64,000 nucleotides of DNA, taken from the NCBI RefSeq assembly GCF_002127225.1, contig NZ_NFUR01000005.1, forward strand, positions 314,501 through 378,500, written 5' to 3'. The notes beneath the pieces were generated by a model. It worked only from the letters and a program-made list of their open reading frames with translations. It was not told the origin of the DNA and did not search any database. Every line of letters begins with the position of its first letter. Position 1 is the stretch's first letter. Position numbers and translations under genes: made by a program. This DNA is from Sphingomonas sp. IBVSS2. Lineage in GTDB: Bacteria > Pseudomonadota > Alphaproteobacteria > Sphingomonadales > Sphingomonadaceae. Below, piece after piece: positions 36,728 to 43,282 of the stretch.

Positions 36728-37849
36728 ATGACCACCGAAGTCGATTATTACGAGCTGCTCGAAGTCGAGCGCACCGCGGACGACGTCACGCTCAAGTCCG
36801 CCTATCGCAAGCTCGCGATCAAATATCATCCGGACAAGAATGCCGGGTGCAAGGATCACGAGGCCAAGTTCAAGGCGATCAACGAAGCCTATGACTGTCT
36901 GAAGGATCCGCAGAAGCGCGCGGCCTATGACCGGTTCGGCCATGCGGCGTTCAAGAACGGTATGGGCGGCGGCGGCGCCGGCCCGCAGCCCGATTTCGGC
37001 GCGTTCAGCGACATTTTCGAAAGCGTGTTCGGCGAGTTCATGGGCGGTGGCCGGGGCGGCGGCCGCCAGGTGCGCCGCGGCGCCGACCTGCGCTACGACA
37101 TGGAGATCACGCTGGAAGAGGCCTTTCACGGCAAGACCAGCGAAGTCACCGTCGACGTATCCGGGCATTGCGACACGTGCGAGGGCACCGGCGCCAAGCC
37201 GGGCACCAAGGCGACTCAGTGCAAATATTGCGGCGGGCACGGCAAGGTGCGCGCGCAGCAGGGCTTCTTCATGGTCGAGCGCGCCTGCCACCATTGCCAC
37301 GGCGCGGGCGAGATCATCGACGAGCCGTGCCGCGATTGCCGCGGCGAAGGCCGGGCCGACAAGACCAAGACGCTCAAGATCAACGTGCCGCCGGGCGTGG
37401 ACGAGGGCACCCGGATCCGCTTGCAGGGCGAAGGCGAAGCGGGTGCGCGCGGCGCGCCGGCGGGCGACCTCTACATCTTCCTGCACGTTAAGAAGCACGC
37501 GATCTTCGATCGCGAGGGCACGAACCTGTTCGCGCATGCGCCGATCAGCTTTACCACCGCGGCGCTGGGCGGCGAAATCGTCCTGCCCGGCCTGGACGGC
37601 GAGAAGCATGTGGTGAAGATCGCGCCGGGCACCCAGAGCGGCCGCGAAGTGCGCCAGCGCGGCGCCGGCATGCCGGTGCTCCAGGGGCGCGGGCGCGGCG
37701 ACCTGGTCGTCGAGCTCGTCGTCGAGATGCCGACCAAGCTGACCGCGAAGCAGCGCGAGCTGCTCGAGGAATTCCGCGCGACCGAGACGGGCGACGAATG
37801 CCCCCAGACGACCGGCTTCTTCGCCAAGCTCAAGGCGGCGTTGGGGTAG
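36728..37849 (+). CDS. dnaJ: Chaperone protein DnaJ (type A)
   Basis: 373 aa. J domain with HPD (IKYHPDKNAGCKDHEAKFK) at about 32-34, Gly-rich region (GMGGGGAGPQPDFG), four CxxCxGxG zinc repeats (CDTCEGTGA, CKYCGGHG, CHHCHGAG, CRDCRGEG) and a C-terminal substrate domain. The ATG at 36728 is preferred over a TTG one codon earlier. Operon with dnaK, separated by a palindromic element. Confidence 0.97.
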   Translation: MTTEVDYYELLEVERTADDVTLKSAYRKLAIKYHPDKNAGCKDHEAKFKAINEAYDCLKDPQKRAAYDRFGHAAFKNGMGGGGAGPQPDFGAFSDIFESVFGEFMGGGRGGGRQVRRGADLRYDMEITLEEAFHGKTSEVTVDVSGHCDTCEGTGAKPGTKATQCKYCGGHGKVRAQQGFFMVERACHHCHGAGEIIDEPCRDCRGEGRADKTKTLKINVPPGVDEGTRIRLQGEGEAGARGAPAGDLYIFLHVKKHAIFDREGTNLFAHAPISFTTAALGGEIVLPGLDGEKHVVKIAPGTQSGREVRQRGAGMPVLQGRGRGDLVVELVVEMPTKLTAKQRELLEEFRATETGDECPQTTGFFAKLKAALG

Positions 37850-37854
37850 GGCAG

Positions 37855-38075
37855 ATCGACATTCAGTTCCCTCCCTTCCATTCCCGGTGGCGAGGGACGG
37901 AAGTTGAATGTCGAGCGCTCTCCCTTCCGTCATGCTGAACTTGTTTCAGCATCCAATTCTCCACTGGCGATATCGCTGGTGGCACCTTGGACCCTGAAAC
38001 AAGTTCAGGGTGACGAAGGAGGTTGGTTCGGAGTGTTCCTGCCTGCCAAGCCACACCCCCAGCCTGAATGTCGAT
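37855..38075. repeat. 221-bp dispersed palindromic element, copy 2 (class A)
   Basis: Bounded by a perfect 11-bp inverted repeat ATCGACATTCA...TGAATGTCGAT. Interior has GCTGAACTTGTTTCAGC and CCCTGAAACAAGTTCAGGG hairpins, the reverse of the order in copy 1 at 17576-17795, so the copies are inverted to each other. The remaining 240 bp to the next gene hold a few shorter repeat-like pieces and nothing recognisable. Confidence 0.85.
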
Positions 38076-38316
38076 TGGCCCCAGAGTCGTGGGGATGACG
38101 AGAGAAATCGGGATGATGGGGGAAGCCAAACCTGGACTTGTTCCCGGGGTGACGCCGGAACCGCGGAAGACGCAGCTACCTGCAGGTGCGCCCGTAGTCG
38201 ATGCAATCCCCTCCCTTTCGCACCGTTTCGGTCCGGCTCGCTCCCATATGGGGTCTGTCCCGATTGCCGCCGGGTGTCGATAGTTGCGCGTCCTGGGGAA
38301 GCGGGGGAGAAAACCC

Positions 38317-39264
38317 ATGTGGGCTTGGCTGAAGGCATTGCTGGCGCGGCTGTTCGGCGGCCGGGCGCCGAAGCCCGCTCCGCCGGTACTGGAGGAGGAA
38401 ACCGTCCGGCCCGGCCCGCCGCCGCCTTCGGGCATGCAGCAGCTGCTGGTGATGAACGGCGTCTTCCCGCAGGACGGCCCGGCCCCCGCGCAATTCACCG
38501 TCGGCATGATCGAGAGCTTTGCCGGCAGCTACCCGGCCTATGGCGCCAGGCCGTGCACCGGCGGCACGCTGCCGATCCTGTGGAACCAGCCGCTGACGGC
38601 GGTGATGGGAACGAGTTTCGGCGGCGACGGAATCACGACCATCGGCGTGCCCGACCTGCATGCCCGGGTCGTGATCGGCGGCGGGCCGGTGGGCGGGATG
38701 CCGCCGGGCGCGCTCGTCCTCAGCTGGCTGATCGCGTTGGATGCGAGCGTCGACGCGCCGTTGCCGGGAACGGTGACGCCCTTTTGCGGGACCGTGGTGC
38801 CGGGCGGCTGGGCGCCCTGCGACGGCGCGACGCTGCCGGTCCAGCAATATGCCGCGCTGTTCGCGGCGATCGGCACCGCGTTCGGCGGCAATGGCGCGAC
38901 GACCTTCCAGCTGCCGGACCTGAACGGCGCGGCGCCGGTGGGCCTGGGACCGGGCATGGCGCTGGGCCAGAAGGTGTCGGGCACGATCGGTGGGCTGGGC
39001 CTCAACTATATCATCAATACCGGCGATCTTCTGGCTCCCGGCAGCGGCGATGGCGATCCGCCGGCCTATCATGCCTATGCCGGGCAGGTGACGGCCTATG
39101 CCGGCGCGCAGATCCCCCAGGGCTGGGCGGCGTGCGACGGCAGCGTGCTGCCGATCTCGCACTATCCGACCTTGTTCCAGGCGATCGGCGACATCTGGGG
39201 CGGCGACGGCAAGACGAGCTTCGGCCTGCCCGATCTGCGCGGCCGGATGATGCCCGGGGCCTGA
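38317..39264 (+). CDS. Protein with three phage-tail-collar domains
   Basis: 315 aa. A short basic/hydrophobic start (MWAWLKALLARLFGG), then three tandem collar-type domains (PF07484): FAGSYPAYGARPC..VPDLHARVVIG, FCGTVVPGGWAPCDGATLP..FQLPDLNGAAPVG and YAGAQIPQGWAACDGSVLP..FGLPDLRGRMMPG. The motif GW-CDG-LP is the family mark. Stand-alone bacterial members (microcystin-dependent-protein type) are of unknown role. No other phage genes are near. Start ATG 38317. Confidence 0.85.
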   Translation: MWAWLKALLARLFGGRAPKPAPPVLEEETVRPGPPPPSGMQQLLVMNGVFPQDGPAPAQFTVGMIESFAGSYPAYGARPCTGGTLPILWNQPLTAVMGTSFGGDGITTIGVPDLHARVVIGGGPVGGMPPGALVLSWLIALDASVDAPLPGTVTPFCGTVVPGGWAPCDGATLPVQQYAALFAAIGTAFGGNGATTFQLPDLNGAAPVGLGPGMALGQKVSGTIGGLGLNYIINTGDLLAPGSGDGDPPAYHAYAGQVTAYAGAQIPQGWAACDGSVLPISHYPTLFQAIGDIWGGDGKTSFGLPDLRGRMMPGA

Positions 39265-39387
39265 GCCGCCGCGATTTCGTTACGTGAACGCAAGCTGCAA
39301 GACGAGTTCAGCATCGCATCAGGCCGAATCGCCTAGACCCATCCTCGTACCCGGTGCCCAGGCACCGGCCAAAGGAGGAGATAGATC

Positions 39388-39774
39388 ATGCGTAAGACGC
39401 TTCTGGGCCTCGCGGCCATGGCCGTTGCCCTTCCCGCCCTGCCCTCGACCGCGATGGCGCAGCGTTATGACGGCTATCGGGGCGACGATGGTCGCTACGA
39501 GCGCGGCTATGACAATCGCGGCTATGACCGGGGCTATGACGACCGCGGCCATTACAACGGCCCGAGCTGGCGTGGCCGCGACGGCCGCAACTATTGCCGC
39601 CGTTCGGACGGCACGACAGGCATGCTGATCGGCGGCGTCGCCGGTGCGCTGGTCGGCCGCAGCATCGATCGCTACGGCGATCGCACCCCCGGCACGCTGC
39701 TCGGCGCCCTGGGCGGCGCGCTGCTCGGCCGGGCGATCGACAAGGACAGCAGCGGCGGCCGTCGCTGCCGCTAA
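39388..39774 (+). CDS. Exported glycine-zipper 2TM-domain protein (paralogue 3)
   Basis: 128 aa. Signal peptide (MRKTLLGLAAMAVALPALPS..AMAQ), Tyr/Gly/Arg/Asp linker with repeats DNRGYDRGYDDRG, motif GRDGRNYCRRSDGTTG, then zipper MLIGGVAGALVGRSID and LLGALGGALLGRAID, ending RRCR. Very close in layout to the protein at 15.9 kb. Start ATG 39388 after AGGAGG. Confidence 0.85.
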   Translation: MRKTLLGLAAMAVALPALPSTAMAQRYDGYRGDDGRYERGYDNRGYDRGYDDRGHYNGPSWRGRDGRNYCRRSDGTTGMLIGGVAGALVGRSIDRYGDRTPGTLLGALGGALLGRAIDKDSSGGRRCR

Positions 39775-39801
39775 GTCCCGAGGGATTTCAAGCAGGAGGC
39801 A

Positions 39802-39834
39802 GGGGCCCGGTGGAAACGCCGGGCCCCTTCTCTT
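39802..39834 (+). terminator. Intrinsic terminator after the glycine-zipper gene
   Basis: GGGGCCCGG (39802-39810) pairs with CCGGGCCCC (39819-39827) around an 8-nt loop TGGAAACG, then TTCTCTTT. Same strand as the gene that ends at 39774. Confidence 0.8.
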
Positions 39835-39864
39835 TGCCGGCCCCCTTCTCCTTGGGCGTGTCGC

Positions 39865-40440
39865 TCAGGCGGCGCGGGCGGCCTTGAGCGCGTTGCCCCA
39901 CCAGGCGATCTCGTCGAACAAGGTGGCGCGCGCGGCGGCGAGATGGGGATAGTCGTCCAGCGTCTTGCCCTGCTGCAGGATGCCGAGGAACGGCTCCATG
40001 CCCACATTCACCTCGGCCCTGATCGGCGCCATGTGCAGCTCGACCGCGATGCCGCGCAGCTGCTCGATCGCACGGGCGCCGCCGACGCCGCCATAGCCGA
40101 CGAACGCCACCGGCTTGCGGCGCCATTCGAAGGTGGCGGAATCGAGCGCGTTCTTCAGCACCGCGGTGGGCCCGTGATTATATTCCGCAGCGGTGACGAT
40201 GAAGCCGTCATATCTGCCGACCTTCTGGCGCCAGGCCTCGGCAGCAGGGTGCGAATAGACGCCCTGGGTCCAGGATGGGGGGACGGGCTCCTCGAACAGC
40301 GGCAGATTCTGGTCGCGCAGGTCGAGGATATCGAGCGTGAAGTCGTCGCGCGCGGCGGCACCGGCGGCGATCCATTGGGCGGGAACGTCCGCGAAACGCT
40401 GCGGGCGGGTGCTGCCGATGATGAGTGCGAGGTTGAGCAT
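39865..40440 (-). CDS. NAD(P)H-dependent FMN reductase-type flavoprotein
   Basis: 191 aa. NADPH-dependent FMN reductase fold: LALIIGSTRPQRFADVPAQW (FMN phosphate loop GSTRPQR), VTAAEYNHGPTAVLKNALD (NADPH/flavin motif) and KPVAFVGYGGVGGARA. Divergent from an HxlR regulator, with a perfect palindrome between them, so it is probably induced by quinone- or aldehyde-type stress sensed by that regulator. Confidence 0.9.
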   Translation of the reverse strand: MLNLALIIGSTRPQRFADVPAQWIAAGAAARDDFTLDILDLRDQNLPLFEEPVPPSWTQGVYSHPAAEAWRQKVGRYDGFIVTAAEYNHGPTAVLKNALDSATFEWRRKPVAFVGYGGVGGARAIEQLRGIAVELHMAPIRAEVNVGMEPFLGILQQGKTLDDYPHLAAARATLFDEIAWWGNALKAARAA

Positions 40441-40460
40441 GGAAATTTCGACCCTTTCCG

Positions 40461-40475
40461 GTTACGAATCGTAAC
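40461..40475. promoter_or_regulatory. Operator of the HxlR-type regulator
   Basis: GTTACGA-A-TCGTAAC, perfect 7-bp arms with a 1-bp centre. It lies 20 bp upstream of the flavin reductase start and 63 bp upstream of the HxlR start, in the only gap between them. HxlR regulators are known to bind such TTAC/GTAA inverted repeats. Confidence 0.7.
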
Positions 40476-40538
40476 AGGGGATCAAATGATGCGGTGGGCG
40501 CATCGCCACAAGGAGGCACATTTCTGGAACCCAGGCAC

Positions 40539-40931
40539 ATGCATGTAAGCGGCGGGCAGATAGGCGGACAGCACCAGGGCTGTACGCCGGTGCGCGAGAT
40601 CCTCGCCAAGATCGGCGACAAATGGAGCATCCTGACGATCATGATGCTGAGCGGCGGCACCAGGCGGTTCAGCGAGCTGCAGCGCGGGATCGAGGGCATC
40701 TCGCAGCGGATGCTGACGCTCACCCTGCGCGGGCTGGAACGCGACGGGCTGGTGATGCGCGAAGTGTTCCCGACGATCCCGCCGCGGGTGGAATATACGC
40801 TGACGCCGCTGGGGCGCTCGCTCCAGCAGCCGGTGACTGCGCTCGGCCAATGGGTGACGGCGAACCTGCCGGAGATCGATGCGGCGCGGCGCCGGTTCGA
40901 TGCGTCGGCGGAGGATCGGGCGGGCAGTTGA
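40539..40931 (+). CDS. HxlR-family transcriptional regulator
   Basis: 130 aa winged helix: CTPVREILAKIGDKWSILTI with the conserved N-terminal Cys, RFSELQRGIEGISQRMLTLT recognition helix and YTLTPLGRSL wing. Thiol-based sensing is expected at the Cys (in GGQHQGCTP). Start uncertain: ATG 40539 is chosen, but an AGGAGG at 40511-40516 is well spaced for a CTG at 40524. Divergent from the FMN-reductase gene. Confidence 0.9.
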   Translation: MHVSGGQIGGQHQGCTPVREILAKIGDKWSILTIMMLSGGTRRFSELQRGIEGISQRMLTLTLRGLERDGLVMREVFPTIPPRVEYTLTPLGRSLQQPVTALGQWVTANLPEIDAARRRFDASAEDRAGS

Positions 40932-40974
40932 CGGAAGAAGCCTGGCGGATGTGCCGGGCTCCTTCCGTCCTGTT

Positions 40975-41364
40975 TCAGGCAAAGGCGCGGCGGAACAGCG
41001 ACAGGCCGTGGAATTCGAGCGCCGCGAGCCCCGCCACCGCCAGTGCCTGGACGGCCAGGAAGGCGGCGCCGAGCGGATTCGGCGCGAGCAGGGCGATCAC
41101 CGCGAAGCTGGCCGCGGTCCAGCCCAGGTTGAGCAGGGCGATGGCGCGAACCGGCCATTCGACCCGGTCGGTCCGGCGCGCCGCCCAGAGCATGAACGCA
41201 GCCGAGGGGAAGAGCAGCAGCCCGGCCTCGAACAGCAGCGCCGCGGGCAGGCCGAGCAACCCGGCGAGCGGTCCGGCGCCGGCGGCGAGCAGCGCGCCCA
41301 TCGCCAGGCAGGTGACTGCGTCGATGGTGAGCACGGTGCGGAGGAAATGGATCGGATTGGTCAT
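40975..41364 (-). CDS. Small membrane protein with four helices
   Basis: 129 aa. Helices LRTVLTIDAVTCLAMGALLA, LLFEAGLLLFPSAAFMLWA, IALLNLGWTAASFAVIALLA and LGAAFLAVQALAVAGLAALE. No catalytic motif. Divergent from an XRE regulator gene and 44 bp after the HxlR gene (convergent). Unrecognised; perhaps regulated by either neighbour. Confidence 0.75.
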   Translation of the reverse strand: MTNPIHFLRTVLTIDAVTCLAMGALLAAGAGPLAGLLGLPAALLFEAGLLLFPSAAFMLWAARRTDRVEWPVRAIALLNLGWTAASFAVIALLAPNPLGAAFLAVQALAVAGLAALEFHGLSLFRRAFA

Positions 41365-41486
41365 GGGTCGTCTCCCTTGCTGGTGATGACGCAAGGCTGA
41401 CGGCATCGGCGCACCCGGTCGATTACGCGGGAGGTAATGGAAACCGGCGCGGCTTGCGGGCAGAGAAGCGGCGAAGGAGACTATCC

Positions 41487-42269
41487 GTGCAGCCAGCCGT
41501 CCGCCCGCTCGGCGACCAGATCAGGGAATGGCGCCGCCGCCGCCGGCTGAGCCAGATGGACCTGGCGCTGGATGCGGAGATATCGACCCGGCATCTGAGC
41601 TTCATCGAGACCGGGCGCACCCGGCCGAGCCGCGAGATGGTGCTGCGCCTGGCCGACCAGCTCGCGCTGCCGCTCCGCGAACGCAACACGATGCTGCTCG
41701 CGGCGGGGTTCGCGCCGCTCTATGCTCAGCGGGCGCTCGACGATCCTGCCCTGGCGGCGGCGCGGCGGGCGATCGACCTGGTGCTGAAGGGGCACGAGCC
41801 CTGGCCGGCGCTGGCGATCGACCGGCATTGGCATCTGATCGCGGCCAATGCGGCGGTCGAGCCGCTGCTCGCCGGCTGCGCCCCGCACTTGCTGGCGGGG
41901 CCGGTCAACGTGCTGCGCCTGAGCCTGCACCCCGAGGGGCTGGCGCCGCGGATCCTGAACCTCGCCGAATGGCGCGCGCACCTGCTCGAGCGGCTGCGGC
42001 GCCAAGCGATGACCACCGGCGACCAGGCGCTGGAGGCGCTGGTCGTCGAGCTGGAGGGCTATCCCTTTCCCGACGGGGCGGGGCAGCTGGAGGATATGGG
42101 CGGGGTGGCGATCCCGCTGCGGCTCGCCACCCCGCTGGGCGACCTCAGCTTCATCAGCACCACCACCGTATTCGGCACGCCGCTCGACGTGACGCTGGAC
42201 GAACTGGCGATCGAGGCCTTCTATCCGGCGGACGCGATGACGGCGGAGCGGCTGCGGGGGGTGCATTGA
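41487..42269 (+). CDS. XRE-type regulator with MmyB-like ligand-binding domain
   Basis: 260 aa. N-terminal HTH (LGDQIREWRRRRRLSQMDLA, IETGRTRPSREMVLRLADQL), then the MmyB-like PAS-type domain (HEPWPALAIDRHWHLIAAN, GPVNVLRLSLHPEGLAPR, LSFISTTTVFGTPLDVTLDE), which binds fatty-acid-like ligands in this family. The GTG at 41487 is the start, after AAGGAG eight bases upstream. Divergent from the membrane protein gene, which may be its target. Confidence 0.9.
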   Translation: MQPAVRPLGDQIREWRRRRRLSQMDLALDAEISTRHLSFIETGRTRPSREMVLRLADQLALPLRERNTMLLAAGFAPLYAQRALDDPALAAARRAIDLVLKGHEPWPALAIDRHWHLIAANAAVEPLLAGCAPHLLAGPVNVLRLSLHPEGLAPRILNLAEWRAHLLERLRRQAMTTGDQALEALVVELEGYPFPDGAGQLEDMGGVAIPLRLATPLGDLSFISTTTVFGTPLDVTLDELAIEAFYPADAMTAERLRGVH

Positions 42270-42271
42270 AA

Positions 42272-42299
42272 TTCCTCCTCCGGCTTGCTGGGGGAGGAA
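42272..42299. terminator. Hairpin between convergent genes (class B half-element)
   Basis: TTCCTCC at 42272-42278 pairs with GGAGGAA at 42293-42299 around CTTG-containing loop sequence (CGGCTTGCTG). It resembles one end of the class B element at 5.3 kb, so it is either a remnant or a terminator made from it. Confidence 0.5.
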
Positions 42300-42307
42300 C
42301 TTGGAGT

Positions 42308-43114
42308 TCACCGCCCGTCGTCGCTCCAGTGCGGCGGGTCGCTGAGCAGCTTGATCACACCATAGGTCGCGCCGATCCGATGGAGATCGGTGTTGGTGTC
42401 GCCCGAGCGCGGTGCGCCGATCTCGCGCGGCTTGCCCTGCTTGTCCCGCACCTTGATCGTGCCGTTCCAGCCGATCGTCATGTCGATCGCACGGCCTTCG
42501 ATATGGCGCGAAGTGAGCGAGGGCTCGAAGGCGATCTGGAACAGGTCGCACATCGCCTGCGCACCGGCCTTCGACCTGGCGAGGTCGCCATGATCCCATC
42601 GGATATCCAGGCCGGGCAGGGCGGGGACCTTGTTCGGCGCGACCAGCCCCTTTGCCACCCGCCAGCTGTAATGCATCAGCTGCGCGCGGAGGGCGTTGCG
42701 GCGCGTGGCGGAGATCGTGACGCTGGCGCCCGCATCCTTCAGCGCCTTCAGAAAGGCGGTGACGTTGTCGCGGAAGGGCTGGACCAGGTCGGCGACGGCG
42801 GCGCTGTTCGGATATCTGGCCTGGTTGGCGTTCCACCAGTCCGCACCCGCGAACGGCGGGCGGGTGCCCTGGCCGGCGGCGAGCGCGAGCCAGGTCCTGC
42901 CGCCGGGGCCGATCAGGCCGTCCGGCCTGGCCGCACCCAGCACCTGTGCCTGGTAGCCGGTGATCGCCGCAATGGTGAGCGTGCCGCATTCGCCGCTGGT
43001 CGGGAGCAGCTTCTGGCCGGTGGCGCCGAGCCAGTCGTTGAGGAGGTGCTGGACGACCAGTACGTCCGCCAGGTCGTTGACGCCGTTCTTCCCTACCGAT
43101 GCGCCGATGGGCAT
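42308..43114 (-). CDS. Peptidoglycan-binding-like / M15-type peptidase-like protein
   Basis: 268 aa. N-terminal part like a peptidoglycan-binding helical repeat (VGKNGVNDLADVLVVQHLLN, LTIAAITGYQAQVLG, GLIGPGGRTWLAL). C-terminal half has SRHIEGRAIDMTI and PPHWSDDG, the H-x6-D..H pattern of the D-Ala-D-Ala zinc peptidases (M15). No signal peptide is visible. Similar proteins occur in phage and secretion cargo. Function inferred. Confidence 0.7.
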   Translation of the reverse strand: MPIGASVGKNGVNDLADVLVVQHLLNDWLGATGQKLLPTSGECGTLTIAAITGYQAQVLGAARPDGLIGPGGRTWLALAAGQGTRPPFAGADWWNANQARYPNSAAVADLVQPFRDNVTAFLKALKDAGASVTISATRRNALRAQLMHYSWRVAKGLVAPNKVPALPGLDIRWDHGDLARSKAGAQAMCDLFQIAFEPSLTSRHIEGRAIDMTIGWNGTIKVRDKQGKPREIGAPRSGDTNTDLHRIGATYGVIKLLSDPPHWSDDGR

Positions 43115-43134
43115 GTGATCCCTCCCTTGAGATT

Positions 43135-43255
43135 CCCCTCCTTGGAAGGGAGGGGTTAGGGGTGGGTAGATGCGCACGATATGGCAGCCGTTCGCCCGCC
43201 TTTACCATATCGCCAGGACACGACCCACCCCCAACCCCTCCCTTCCAGGGAGGGG
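43135..43255. repeat. Palindromic element (class B) beside bphP
   Basis: 33-bp arms 43135-43167 (CCCCTCCTTGGAAGGGAGGG at its start, then GTTAGGGGTGGGT) and 43223-43255 (ACCCACCCCCAACCCCTCCC at its start) are near-perfect inverted copies. A second, inner inverted repeat CGATATGG/CCATATCG lies inside. Same family as the element in uvrA. Confidence 0.85.
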
Positions 43256-43282
43256 AGCTTGTGAGTCGTATCGGCTGAAATC

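Noticed and set aside
38317..39264. Prophage remnant
   Set aside because: Only a single collar-domain gene; flanks are dnaJ, a repeat and an envelope protein, with no integrase, capsid or attachment site.
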